A DNA stretch of 20,907 nucleotides, taken from positions 1 to 20,907 of the forward strand of contig CAKRRS010000043.1 in NCBI GenBank assembly GCA_934394665.1. Direction: 5' to 3'. Made by a program: the position numbers and the translations under genes. Of this stretch, positions 1 through 7,422 are shown piece after piece (the stretch's first letter is position 1; every line of letters begins with the position of its first letter). Under the pieces are notes generated by a model. It ran no database searches, was not told the origin of the DNA, and saw only the letters and a list, made by a program, of their open reading frames with translations. This DNA is from an uncultured Acetatifactor sp. Its GTDB lineage: Bacteria; Bacillota; Clostridia; Lachnospirales; Lachnospiraceae.

Positions 1-2
1 CG

Positions 3-59
3 TTACAGCTGCCGGAAGGCATTCTGTCCGTTCCGGGAGTTCGTCCGGTTAGCCAATGA
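3..59 (+). CDS. possible C-terminal end of a plus-strand gene (partial)
   Basis: Frame 3 of the plus strand is open from the window edge to a TGA at 57-59 and reads LQLPEGILSVPGVRPVSQ. The residue mix is protein-like, and a gene convergent with leuD would fit the layout. Only 18 codons are visible, so the family cannot be named. The alternative is plain non-coding sequence downstream of leuD. Confidence 0.25.
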   Translation, partial: LQLPEGILSVPGVRPVSQ

Positions 60-62
60 TCA

Positions 63-82
63 TTAACTAACTTTCAAGTTAA
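63..82. terminator. weak hairpin after leuD
   Basis: TTAACT (63-68) and AGTTAA (77-82) form a 6-bp AT-only stem with an 8-base loop, 7 to 26 bases beyond the leuD stop codon. There is no long T run on either strand, so this is at best a weak terminator. It is listed because nothing better is visible at the leuD 3' end. Confidence 0.2.
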
Positions 83-88
83 TTCCAT

Positions 89-580
89 CTATTTCTGGCT
101 GTTGATGTAGTTAATGAGTCCTTCCGCTGCGATGATCTTCTGCATGAACTCGGGGAATGCCTGTCCCCGGAAGCTCTCTCCGGTGGTGAGGTCTTTGATC
201 ACGCCGGTATTGAAATCAATCTCGACTTCATCACTGTTCTGAATCTTCTTGGACGCCTCGGGACACTCAATAATGGGAAGTCCGATATTGATGGCGTTGC
301 GGTAGAAAATTCTTGCAAAGGTCTCCGCGATAACACAGCTGACACCGGCTGCTTTAATAGCAATGGGCGCATGCTCTCTGGATGAGCCGCAGCCGAAGTT
401 CTTCTCTGCTACGATGATATCACCTTTTTTAACATTTTTGATAAAATCCTTATCAATGTCCTCCATGCAGTGAGTAGCAAGTTCTGCCGGATCGGAGGAA
501 TTCAGATATCTTGCAGGAATGATAACGTCTGTATCTACGTTATCACCGAATTTGAAAACTGTTCCTTTTGCGTTATTCAT
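89..580 (-). CDS. leuD: 3-isopropylmalate dehydratase small subunit
   Basis: This is the small subunit of isopropylmalate isomerase, which with LeuC converts 2-isopropylmalate to 3-isopropylmalate in cytosolic leucine biosynthesis. The 163-residue length fits the short LeuD class found in Clostridia and archaea, which is shorter than the ~200-residue enterobacterial form. Visible signatures are [15 protein letters not shown] at residues 12-26 and CGSSREHAP at 64-72, the swivel-domain substrate loop. The ATG at 580 follows an AAAGGTG ribosome site about 8 bases away, and the gene ends with TAG at 89-91. It lies downstream of leuC on the same strand, 237 bases away, so the two are probably co-transcribed unless the gap carries its own signal. 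leuB is not seen within the 88 bases left in the window. The function assignment is firm. Homoaconitase or citraconate-type specificity cannot be excluded from sequence alone. Confidence 0.96.
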   Translation of the reverse strand: MNNAKGTVFKFGDNVDTDVIIPARYLNSSDPAELATHCMEDIDKDFIKNVKKGDIIVAEKNFGCGSSREHAPIAIKAAGVSCVIAETFARIFYRNAINIGLPIIECPEASKKIQNSDEVEIDFNTGVIKDLTTGESFRGQAFPEFMQKIIAAEGLINYINSQK

Positions 581-599
581 GTTTCTGTCACCTTTCTGC

Positions 600-629
600 C
601 TGTGAGTGATAACAATCCATTTCTCACAG
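600..629. repeat. inverted repeat just upstream of leuD
   Basis: CTGTGAG (600-606) and CTCACAG (623-629) are a perfect 7-bp inverted repeat with a 16-base spacer. It sits about 20 bases upstream of the leuD start and just upstream of its ribosome site. It could be an RNA hairpin that separates leuC and leuD expression, or a protein-binding site. There is no T run, so it is not a classical terminator. Confidence 0.4.
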
Positions 630-631
630 CT

Positions 632-772
632 TCATTTCTGTTTTATCTTTGTATCTGCTTCACAGACATACCTGCTTCTCCCTATTAAAGCTTCGAATGC
701 TCTAAAACTAAAAGTCTGTTTCCAATTAAAAGCATCAGTAATGTCATGGGCAGAGGTTAAAGTTGCACTCAT
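632..772 (-). CDS. doubtful small ORF between leuC and leuD
   Basis: An ATG at 772 opens a 46-codon frame that ends in TGA at 632-634. The product begins MSATLTSAHDITDAF and ends in CEADTKIKQK. It fills most of the otherwise empty gap between leuC and leuD. Upstream there is only a weak GAGAG, about 6 bases from the ATG, and no family is recognised. It has no signal peptide, membrane span or leucine-rich stretch that would suggest an attenuator leader. It may be a real small protein, a relic of a lost gene, or chance. Comparing this gap with relatives would decide. Confidence 0.2.
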   Translation of the reverse strand: MSATLTSAHDITDAFNWKQTFSFRAFEALIGRSRYVCEADTKIKQK

Positions 773-817
773 ATGAATCTCTCATTTAACCAATTTTTGC
801 ACATCTAAGTATTCGTT

Positions 818-2089
818 TTATTTCAATTCACAAGGGCAGGAAATCTTGCCTGTGATGGCACTGGCAGCCGCCACAGCGGGACTTGCCAGATAGATTTCGG
901 ACTTTACATGTCCCATACGGCCGACAAAGTTGCGGTTGGTGGTGGAGACGCATCTCTCTCCCTCTGCCAGGATACCCATGTATCCGCCAAGACACGGACC
1001 GCAGGTCGGAGTGCTCACTACCGCTCCGGCTTCAATAAAGGTCTTCAGAAGGCCTTCTTCCATTGCCTGCATATAAATCGACTGGGTAGCCGGGATCACG
1101 ATACAACGCATTCCTTTTGCCACATGTCTGCCCTGCAATACCTTTGCTGCGGTACGCAGATCATCGATACGTCCGTTGGTACAGGATCCGATCACTACCT
1201 GATTGATCATGATGGGCTCCATCTTATGAATCTCATCGATTGTATGCGTATTCTCCGGCAGATGAGGAAATGCCACAGTCGGACGTAACATGCTTAAATC
1301 AATGGTGTACTCCGCATCATACTGTGCATCCGGATCTGCTTCAAATATTTTAAAGCTGCGCTTGGAATGCTCTTTCATGTAAGCGATAGCCTTCTCATCC
1401 ACAGGGAAAATACCGTTCTTACCGCCGGCCTCAATCGCCATATTGGCAATAGTAAACCGATCGTCCATGGACAGATTGGCAATACCGTCTCCTACGAATT
1501 CCATAGATTTGTACAGTGCGCCATCCACACCGATCATACCAATGATATGTAAGATCACATCCTTACCGCTGACCCACTGGGAAGGTTTGCCGGTCAGGTT
1601 AAACTTGATAGCCGCAGGTACCTTGAACCATGCTTTACCGGTAGCCATGCCGGCTGCCATATCCGTACTTCCCACACCGGTGGAAAATGCTCCTAACGCA
1701 CCATAGGTACAGGTATGAGAATCCGCACCGATGATCACATCTCCTGCCACGGTAAGACCTTTCTCCGGAAGCAAAGCATGCTCTATGCCCATCTCGCCGA
1801 CTTCGAAATAATTGGTGATTTCATTTCTTCTTGCAAATTCACGGACACATTTGCAGTGTTCCGCAGATTTAATATCCTTATTGGGAACAAAATGATCCGG
1901 TACCAGTGCGATCTTGTCCTTATCAAATACTCCCTGTACTTTCATTTTATCCATTTCTTTGATAGCCACCGGACTGGTGATATCGTTGCCCAGTACCAGG
2001 TCTAACTGTGCCTCAATCAATTGTCCTGCCTGTACCTGCGCAAGACCTGCTGCCTGTGCAAGTATCTTCTGTGTCATTGTCATTCCCAT
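818..2089 (-). CDS. leuC: 3-isopropylmalate dehydratase large subunit
   Basis: This is the catalytic iron-sulfur subunit of isopropylmalate isomerase and the partner of the LeuD encoded downstream. At 423 residues it belongs to the shorter LeuC class (about 420) seen in Clostridia and archaea. The three 4Fe-4S ligands are visible: C303 in GSCTNGR, and C363 and C366 in PTCGPCLGG. The aconitase-type loop [15 protein letters not shown] occupies residues 121-135. The ATG at 2089 lies 9 bases after AAGGAG, whereas the in-frame ATGs at residues 3 and 5 are further from this site. The gene ends with TAA at 818-820. It is the first gene of the leu unit, and a plausible promoter with an overlapping inverted repeat lies about 130 bases upstream. 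No T-box or leucine-codon leader was seen. Confidence 0.96.
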   Translation of the reverse strand: MGMTMTQKILAQAAGLAQVQAGQLIEAQLDLVLGNDITSPVAIKEMDKMKVQGVFDKDKIALVPDHFVPNKDIKSAEHCKCVREFARRNEITNYFEVGEMGIEHALLPEKGLTVAGDVIIGADSHTCTYGALGAFSTGVGSTDMAAGMATGKAWFKVPAAIKFNLTGKPSQWVSGKDVILHIIGMIGVDGALYKSMEFVGDGIANLSMDDRFTIANMAIEAGGKNGIFPVDEKAIAYMKEHSKRSFKIFEADPDAQYDAEYTIDLSMLRPTVAFPHLPENTHTIDEIHKMEPIMINQVVIGSCTNGRIDDLRTAAKVLQGRHVAKGMRCIVIPATQSIYMQAMEEGLLKTFIEAGAVVSTPTCGPCLGGYMGILAEGERCVSTTNRNFVGRMGHVKSEIYLASPAVAAASAITGKISCPCELK

Positions 2090-2191
2090 TGTTTACTGCT
2101 CCTTTTTCTCTTCCTGCAACCGATTCTTTATTCAGTGTCCGGAACTTCTGGTACAATTTCTGATATCTGTTTCTGTTCACGAACAATGTTT

Positions 2192-2220
2192 ATTTTAGCA
2201 CACTCATTTACAATTGAAAA
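2192..2220 (-). promoter_or_regulatory. probable leuC promoter
   Basis: On the minus strand TTTTCA (2215-2220) and TAAAAT (2192-2197) stand as -35 and -10 boxes with a 17-base spacer. The expected start near 2184 would give a leader of about 95 bases to the leuC ATG. The -10 differs from consensus at one base, while the -35 matches four of six. The -35 overlaps the end of the 15-bp inverted repeat. Confidence 0.45.
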
Positions 2221-2261
2221 CATCCACATTTAACATATTTCTACGAAAATGTGGATGTTTT
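2217..2261. repeat. perfect 15-bp inverted repeat upstream of leuC
   Basis: AAAACATCCACATTT (2217-2231) is matched exactly by its reverse complement at 2247-2261, with a 15-base loop. The stem ends in A and T tracts, so it could act as a terminator for kinase transcripts on the minus strand. Because its proximal arm overlaps the predicted leuC -35 box, an operator role is an equal possibility. Confidence 0.75.
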
Positions 2262-2442
2262 GTACTTATTTTATTGATTTATTTTATTGTCGTATTGCAA
2301 TGTTTTTTATTCTTGTTTTCCTTTTTCTCCGTAGTTTTCCTAATATTTCCCCTATTTTTTGTAACATCAACTACAATGTTTTTCGGTAAGTTATCGTAAT
2401 TGCTTCTGTCCAAATATACATCTTACGTTTTCTTATCATAGA

Positions 2443-4980
2443 CTACCCTTCTGTCTGTTTCGTCTCTTCCTGTCTTATTTTCCAGGTAAGTACTACTTTG
2501 AACAGATCGCCATCCAGTTCGATTCGGAATCTTCCGCCCTGAATCTCTGTAAAGCTTTTCGCAATGGCAAGTCCCAGACCGCTGCCCTCCGTATTACGGG
2601 ATGCATCTCCTCTGACGAATCGCTCCGTCAGTTCTTCGCCGGATACATTTAATTCCTGGGCAGTGATATTTTTTAAGATAATGTTCACCTCATCCTTTGC
2701 CGTAAAACCATTGACATAGACTCTGGTTCCCGGCATTGCATACTTTGCGATATTTCCGAACAGATTCTCAAAAATGCGGAAGGTCTTCTGACTGTCTAAC
2801 GGAAGGATCACTTTCTCTTCCGGCAGGTTCATCCGTATATCAAGTCCGGCACCCTTTAACTTATCCTCCATCTCGAATTCTACCTGTTTGACCATACTGA
2901 CAATATCCACATCACGGATATCCAGTGTGATGTTCTGCGAATTTGCCTTGCTGACTTCAAACAGATCTTCAATCAGGGCTTTCAACCGCAAGGACTTGCG
3001 ATCCAGTGTCTCCAGATATTCCTTCCGCTGTTCTGCCGTCACGCCCGGCTCCTGCAACAGTTTCACATAGGTAATAATCGCCGTAAGCGGCGTCTTCAGA
3101 TCATGAGACACATTCGTAATCAGTTCCGATTTCATCCGCTGGCTCTTCACTTCCTCTGCGACTGCGTTGCGGAATCCTTCTTCGATCCGGTAGATCTGCG
3201 GTTTAAAAGGCTCGAACACTCCAAGATCTTCCTCAATGGTCACATTCAGATTTCCCTGCGCAATCTCGTTTGTTGCCTTCAACAGCAATCCGTATTTCTG
3301 CTGCAATTTGCTGATATAGTGCCGCAATACAAAATACAAAGCGATGGAATAAATGACCGCTATGGTCAATCCCCCCAACGGCAGACTGCAGATCACCACA
3401 AGAATCAATGCGTTGCAAAGCACGATCCGTAAGATGAGTCGTTTGGCATCTTTTGTTACATCAAAATGTTCTGCATCATGGTAGACTTTCAGCAGCTTAT
3501 CCTTACCGACGGATGCTGCTTTTTTCATCCACTGCCAAAGCTTTTTCCATGCGGGAACCATTACATAACACAGACAACGTTTTCTGAAATATTCCCCGGA
3601 TCCCATGGTACGCATCGCTCGTAACGACAGACCGGAGCACCATACCGCGAAAAATATTGCTGACACTGCAAGAAGATTTACTGTATACGTCAGGTATACT
3701 GCCACCAGCTGCACCCGGACGCTGTCTCCGTTTAACACCGTGCTCATCGCATTACCGCTTTGTACCCAGGACACCAGTTGTACCATCTGTTCGCTTCCTA
3801 TGCCGGCTATCATGATCAGCAGTAAAATAACCGCTTCTATCGGCAGTTTCAACAGCAGGATTTTCTCCCATGCCCTCTCTTCCGACAGCCCCGGCAGGAA
3901 TAAGGAAAACAGCAAAACAAGCAGACAAAGAATTAAAAATACCTGCTGACATCCGGACAAATAATAAGATGCATACTGCTCCCCCATGGAAAAGTAGACA
4001 TCGACGGCATTCGTGGTTTCATCATAATGAATAAACTGTCCGTTTTGTCCCAGGCTCTGCGCCGCCTGTTTGGAAATGCAGAAAGTAATCTCACAACTTT
4101 TCGGCATGATCAGTTGGAACATTGGATTATGGGAAGCAGAGACTTCTCCGGTAATATTTTCATCCACCATCCTTGTAAGCCCGCAGCCTCGGATCACTTC
4201 GGCTGCTGTCTTGCGAAGCACCGTAGCATCCGAACCGATTACTGTATTTCCCAGCGTTGCGTCATTTCCGTAGGCATCGAATACAAAGGTCAGGCAAAAG
4301 CTCTGATTCTCCACCGCGATTTCCGGATCCGTCAGGTTGCTGACCGTCTCCCCCGTCACAGTATCCCGGATCACATAATCATAGATATTGTTCAGTTCAC
4401 CAAAAGCACTTTCCAGCGTATTGAAATGTTCCTCCAGATATTCTCTGGTCTGCGCCGCCAGCATTGCCTGCATAAGTGACTGATCATCAGCTTCGATCAC
4501 ACCTTCATCCACCAGTTCATCTGTCTGGTTGTTCAATTCCATGTTTCGCAGCCTGTCATCATTCAGCCACTCGTTTCCTTCCGTCGGCCGCATGTACAGT
4601 TCGCCATAGCTAAGAGCGGTCTGATTCACCTTATTGTACAGATCACGATAGAGCAGATAACAGTTCTGATACAGATAAGTAACGGTATTCACAGTTTCCA
4701 GAGGATCCGCAATATATTGTTCATTTCTCCTGCTCTGTGCACGACGCTCAAAAATGCCGTAACAGGCGGTAAAAATACCGGAGGTCAGAAAACATACGAT
4801 TAACCCTAAAATCAGCCACCTTACACACGGTTTATTTCCCGGTTTCTCTGTGGGCTTATCTTCCGGTTCTATTCCCGGTTCCTTTGTCAGCCTATCTTCC
4901 GATTCTCTTCCTGATTCTTTTTCCATGCTTTTATCCGCAATGCTTAGATTCTCTTTCTCTGTCACCGATTTCTGCTCCAA
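2443..4980 (-). CDS. multi-spanning sensor histidine kinase
   Basis: This is the membrane sensor kinase of a two-component system. It autophosphorylates a histidine and passes the phosphate to the regulator encoded just upstream. Numbering is from the TTG at 4980. A charged, Glu/Lys/Pro-rich N-terminus is followed by TM1 (about 52-72). A large extracellular region of about 270 residues comes next, then TM segments near 346-364, 378-396 and 423-449, a hydrophobic pair at 515-554 and a HAMP-like linker. The HisKA H-box SHDLKTPL has the phospho-acceptor H626. The HATPase domain shows the N-box FENLFGN at 737-743 and the G-box GSGLGLAIAK at 799-808. The start is uncertain. TTG at 4998 has no ribosome site, TTG at 4980 follows GGAG by 8 bases, GTG at 4965 also has one, and ATG at 4926 has none. 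The extracellular domain was not recognised, so the signal is unknown. Confidence 0.92.
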   Translation of the reverse strand: MEQKSVTEKENLSIADKSMEKESGRESEDRLTKEPGIEPEDKPTEKPGNKPCVRWLILGLIVCFLTSGIFTACYGIFERRAQSRRNEQYIADPLETVNTVTYLYQNCYLLYRDLYNKVNQTALSYGELYMRPTEGNEWLNDDRLRNMELNNQTDELVDEGVIEADDQSLMQAMLAAQTREYLEEHFNTLESAFGELNNIYDYVIRDTVTGETVSNLTDPEIAVENQSFCLTFVFDAYGNDATLGNTVIGSDATVLRKTAAEVIRGCGLTRMVDENITGEVSASHNPMFQLIMPKSCEITFCISKQAAQSLGQNGQFIHYDETTNAVDVYFSMGEQYASYYLSGCQQVFLILCLLVLLFSLFLPGLSEERAWEKILLLKLPIEAVILLLIMIAGIGSEQMVQLVSWVQSGNAMSTVLNGDSVRVQLVAVYLTYTVNLLAVSAIFFAVWCSGLSLRAMRTMGSGEYFRKRCLCYVMVPAWKKLWQWMKKAASVGKDKLLKVYHDAEHFDVTKDAKRLILRIVLCNALILVVICSLPLGGLTIAVIYSIALYFVLRHYISKLQQKYGLLLKATNEIAQGNLNVTIEEDLGVFEPFKPQIYRIEEGFRNAVAEEVKSQRMKSELITNVSHDLKTPLTAIITYVKLLQEPGVTAEQRKEYLETLDRKSLRLKALIEDLFEVSKANSQNITLDIRDVDIVSMVKQVEFEMEDKLKGAGLDIRMNLPEEKVILPLDSQKTFRIFENLFGNIAKYAMPGTRVYVNGFTAKDEVNIILKNITAQELNVSGEELTERFVRGDASRNTEGSGLGLAIAKSFTEIQGGRFRIELDGDLFKVVLTWKIRQEETKQTEG

Positions 4981-5075
4981 TTTTCTTTCTCCACACAACT
5001 GCTGTTTTACATAAATCTTTGCATATGTAAGATGTCTCCTACACTGCGTAATAGATATTTACTGTAATCATACAA

Positions 5076-5792
5076 TTACTGCTTATCTATCTTATACCCG
5101 ACACCCCATACCACTTTCAGATACTTGGGATTTCTGGGATCGATCTCTATCTTTTCCCGGATATTTCTTACATGTACCATAATAGTATCGGTATTGACTG
5201 CCTTCTCGTTCCAGATCCGTTCATAGATCTCATCCGCTGAAAATACTCTGCCGGGATTTTTGATCAGAAGCTGCACGATTTTGAACTCCATAGGGGTCAG
5301 CTTCACAGGCTCTCCGTCCACAGTCACTTCCACAGTCTCTTCATTGAGTTCCAGACCACCGATCGTGTACACATGGGATTTCTCCTGTTCTTCTCCATTT
5401 ACCGCAGTCAGATATTTGGAATATCTGCGCAGATGGGAATTTACTCTGGCCAACAGTTCCAATGGGGTAAACGGCTTCGTCACATAGTCGTCCGCCCCCA
5501 TATTCAGTCCCATGATCTTATCCACTTCCTCAGACTTGGCCGACAGCATGATGACCGGAAATTCCTTGTTCTGCTCCCGCAGTTTCATTAGCATGGTCAC
5601 ACCGTCCATCACCGGCATCATGATATCCAGAATTGCCAGATGAATCTCCTGTGCCGCTACGACCTCCAGTCCTTCCTTCCCGTTCGCGGCTTTCCACACC
5701 TGATATCCCTGGTTTTTCAGATAGATTTCCACACCGTCTCTGATCTCTTTGTCATCCTCCACGATCAGGATGTGATAGTTATGATTCTCCAT
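5076..5792 (-). CDS. OmpR/PhoB-family response regulator
   Basis: This cytosolic transcription regulator is activated by the kinase encoded 95 bases downstream. Its receiver domain (about residues 6-120) has the acidic pair D13-D14, phospho-acceptor D56 in AILDIMMP, S84 in the switch position and K106 in DDYVTKPF, all in the usual places. The C-terminal part, about 141-238, is an OmpR-type winged helix with LTPMEFKIVQLL and the closing VWGVGYKI. The length of 238 is normal for the family. ATG at 5792 follows GAGGGAG with a short spacing of 2-4 bases. The gene is preceded by thiamine pyrophosphokinase on the same strand with a 103-base gap that holds a possible promoter. Regulator before kinase is the standard order. 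Target genes cannot be deduced; autoregulation would be typical. Confidence 0.95.
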   Translation of the reverse strand: MENHNYHILIVEDDKEIRDGVEIYLKNQGYQVWKAANGKEGLEVVAAQEIHLAILDIMMPVMDGVTMLMKLREQNKEFPVIMLSAKSEEVDKIMGLNMGADDYVTKPFTPLELLARVNSHLRRYSKYLTAVNGEEQEKSHVYTIGGLELNEETVEVTVDGEPVKLTPMEFKIVQLLIKNPGRVFSADEIYERIWNEKAVNTDTIMVHVRNIREKIEIDPRNPKYLKVVWGVGYKIDKQ

Positions 5793-5815
5793 AGCTCCCT
5801 CTCATTCTGACTTTT

Positions 5816-5844
5816 AATAATTGCATTTTACATTCTATTTTCAA
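5816..5844 (-). promoter_or_regulatory. possible promoter of the two-component operon
   Basis: TTGAAA (5839-5844) and ATTATT (5816-5821), read on the minus strand, are spaced by 17 bases. Transcription would start near 5809, close to the ribosome site of the regulator gene. The -10 box is weak. The pair would let regulator and kinase be transcribed independently of thiamine pyrophosphokinase. Confidence 0.35.
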
Positions 5845-5895
5845 ATTTCATCTGTAGAAAAAACGAAAGATTTTCTAAAGATATGTGTCAGTACG

Positions 5896-6546
5896 TTATT
5901 CCATACAATAACTGATCATACATACCAGTTCTCCGTCCTCCACAGATACCTCCGCTGCTTCCCCGATGAATTCATTGCTGATCCCGATAGGAAAATCATT
6001 CGTGATCACTGCATTTTCCAAAGGATATTTCATACCGCGGATATTTACCCCTTTTGCCTCCCCGGTCAATGCAAATAACGACATGGTGCCTTCCAGTTCT
6101 TTCCGGAAATGCACTGATTCGTTCTGAAGTACCAGCACCATTCCCGTGCCGTCTACGAGATACCCCACAGCACCGTGATTTTTCAGATACAGCAGGCACT
6201 GGATATTCGCCAGTGTATGATCGAATCTGCCGCCGGTAGCCGCATAAATGCGAAAATCCGTATATCCCAGTTCCAACCCTTTTTTGATTGCCGCCAACAT
6301 ATCGGTATCATCCTTGCATACCGGCAGCTGGCAGATTTTCTCAGGAACTGTCTGTTTTAACTGTTCTACCGCCAGTTTTTCCTGCTCACTCACGGAATCG
6401 AAATCTCCCAGGATCAAATCCGGCTCCACATTCAAAATACTACAATAGCTTAAGCCCCCGTCTACCGCAATGACATAATCATCATTCGCTACGGACAATT
6501 CTCCCATTGTGAGATCTCCAGCGCCGATCAAAATACATTTACCCAT
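5896..6546 (-). CDS. thiamine pyrophosphokinase
   Basis: This cytosolic enzyme transfers pyrophosphate from ATP to thiamine to give thiamine diphosphate, which allows use of salvaged thiamine. Family motifs are all present, numbered from ATG 6546: AVDGG at 27-31, LILGDFDS at 44-51, the acidic KDDTD at 78-82, and TGGRFDHTLAN at 104-114. The rest is the small C-terminal beta domain. The length of 216 residues is typical. An upstream in-frame ATG at 6576 exists, but AGAAAGGA lies 7-8 bases before 6546 and nothing suitable precedes 6576. In many Firmicutes this gene follows rsgA and rpe; here it stands first in its transcription direction with a promoter of its own. The symbol tpk or thiN is used for homologues. 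Confidence 0.94.
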   Translation of the reverse strand: MGKCILIGAGDLTMGELSVANDDYVIAVDGGLSYCSILNVEPDLILGDFDSVSEQEKLAVEQLKQTVPEKICQLPVCKDDTDMLAAIKKGLELGYTDFRIYAATGGRFDHTLANIQCLLYLKNHGAVGYLVDGTGMVLVLQNESVHFRKELEGTMSLFALTGEAKGVNIRGMKYPLENAVITNDFPIGISNEFIGEAAEVSVEDGELVCMISYCME

Positions 6547-6729
6547 TTCATAATCCTTTCTGTACAAAATTTTCATTCATACTACCCATAAAGCCACATT
6601 ATTACGCTTTTAAAATCACTTCGTATTTTTCTTTGTTCCTGACAGTTCTCAGCTCATGAATATCTTCCTATTTGCAAAATCATGCAAAAATCGTTACCAA
6701 CTATCTTCACCGCTGAACTGCTACGGACT

Positions 6730-6758
6730 ATTGTATAATTTCCAAGTTTACATTTCAA
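6730..6758 (-). promoter_or_regulatory. promoter for thiamine pyrophosphokinase
   Basis: TTGAAA (6753-6758) and TACAAT (6730-6735) on the minus strand are separated by exactly 17 bases and each differs little from consensus. Transcription would start near 6723, leaving a leader of about 177 bases before the ATG at 6546. The leader shows no complete riboswitch consensus. Confidence 0.6.
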
Positions 6759-6834
6759 GAGATTGGCGGTATATTTAAGCTGTTCCGGCAGTCTGCCGAC
6801 ACAAAAAATGCCCCGGTTCCGACACAAGTGTGAA

Positions 6835-6848
6835 TTTCGTATACGAAA
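6835..6848. promoter_or_regulatory. 14-bp palindrome, possible operator
   Basis: TTTCGTATACGAAA is a perfect 14-bp palindrome. A TATAAC -10-like box follows at 6853-6858, so the palindrome would sit in the spacer of a promoter for the metallopeptidase gene, a common operator position. No good -35 box accompanies it. The family of any binding protein is unknown. Confidence 0.4.
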
Positions 6849-6895
6849 CCGTTATAACTGTTACTGAAATATATAAGAAAGGCATGGTCATAAGT

Positions 6896-7333
6896 ATGTC
6901 TACGGAATATTTTGACAATCGTCCCCTAACCGCTGCGGAGATCCGCAGGCTGCAGGCTTTGGAAAACCGATATCGCAATGCCGCCAGGGAAGTTTTCACG
7001 AACCGTGTGGCATATTATCACCGGTTCACCGGCGGACACTATACCTCTATCACCATCAGAGATCAGAAGACCCGTTGGGGCAGCTGTTCTTCCAGAGGCA
7101 CGCTCTCTTTTAATTACCGCCTGATCTACGGTCCTGCGGGACCGCTTGATTATGTGGTAGTCCATGAGCTCTGCCATCTGACCCATATGAATCATTCCAG
7201 GGATTTCTGGAACATGGTAGAGCGCATTATGCCGGATTACCGAGTCTACAAGCAGTGGCTGCGAGACCACGGACATGAACTGACTCTGGAAAATCACCTG
7301 CAAAAACAGGGGATTCCGATCCGGCTCAGCTGA
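6896..7333 (+). CDS. YgjP-type (DUF45/M48-like) zinc metallopeptidase
   Basis: This is a small putative cytosolic zinc metallopeptidase of the YgjP/DUF45 family; its biological substrate is not established. Numbered from ATG 6896 (145 residues), the core shows TRWGSCSSRGTLSFNYRL at 59-76 and the zinc motif HELCH with H90, E91 and H94. NHSRDFW follows and supplies the likely third ligand H100. These are the hallmark blocks of the family. Starts considered: GTG 6830 would translate through the palindrome and has no ribosome site. ATG 6884 is one base from the AAGAAAGG site, which is too close. ATG 6896 is 13 bases from it, long but best. It is the only complete plus-strand gene here and is closed by a strong terminator. 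Confidence 0.88.
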   Translation: MSTEYFDNRPLTAAEIRRLQALENRYRNAAREVFTNRVAYYHRFTGGHYTSITIRDQKTRWGSCSSRGTLSFNYRLIYGPAGPLDYVVVHELCHLTHMNHSRDFWNMVERIMPDYRVYKQWLRDHGHELTLENHLQKQGIPIRLS

Positions 7334-7344
7334 TATTTAACACG

Positions 7345-7378
7345 AAAGGCGATTCACACTGATCTGTGAACCGCCTTT
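7345..7378 (+). terminator. Rho-independent terminator after the metallopeptidase gene
   Basis: AAAGGCGATTCACA (7345-7358) pairs with TGTGAACCGCCTTT (7365-7378) over 13 of 14 positions, with a 6-base loop and a GTTATTATA tail. It lies 11 bases past the plus-strand stop. It also lies 45 bases beyond the end of the leftward transport locus, so it may serve both directions. Confidence 0.85.
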
Positions 7379-7422
7379 GTTATTATAAGATTCGTCTTTT
7401 ATTTACAGCCTTTATCTTCTGT

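Larger units (their letters stand above)
2090..2442. other. 353-base intergenic region between the kinase gene and leuC
   Basis: This stretch has no convincing gene. It is AT-rich, with the plus strand conspicuously T-rich from 2262 to 2400. Nearest leuC it holds a probable promoter, and overlapping the -35 side of that promoter is a perfect 15-bp inverted repeat. A weak 5-bp hairpin (TTGTA/TACAA near 2360-2376) lies closer to the kinase gene. No strong Rho-independent terminator follows the kinase gene. Confidence 0.6.
6577..6895. other. divergent intergenic region
   Basis: This region separates thiamine pyrophosphokinase (leftward) from the metallopeptidase gene (rightward). It holds a good minus-strand promoter at 6730-6758 that would give a leader of about 177 bases. 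A perfect 14-bp palindrome lies at 6835-6848. On the plus strand TATAAT at 6734-6739 overlaps the minus -10 box but has no good -35. No RNA gene or recognised riboswitch was found. Confidence 0.6.

Noticed and set aside
2128..2223. A 31-codon minus-strand open frame upstream of leuC, considered as a leucine leader peptide
   Set aside because: It has no leucine codon cluster and no ribosome site, and its ATG lies in the inverted repeat, upstream of the predicted transcription start.
2359..2376. TTGTA/TACAA hairpin downstream of the kinase gene, considered as a terminator
   Set aside because: The stem is only five AT-rich pairs, and on the minus strand it is followed by A rather than T residues.
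4981..4998. Kinase start at TTG 4998
   Set aside because: No ribosome site precedes it. TTG 4980 follows GGAG at good spacing, though GTG 4965 remains possible.
5064..5079. GTAAT/ATTAC inverted repeat at the end of the response-regulator gene
   Set aside because: Five AT-rich pairs without a T run are too weak to call a terminator, and regulator and kinase are expected to be co-transcribed.
6647..6652. CTGAGA on the minus strand in the thiamine pyrophosphokinase leader, considered as a TPP riboswitch
   Set aside because: The other conserved TPP riboswitch blocks (ACCTGAT-like and GGATAATGCC-like) are absent, so the hexamer is probably chance.
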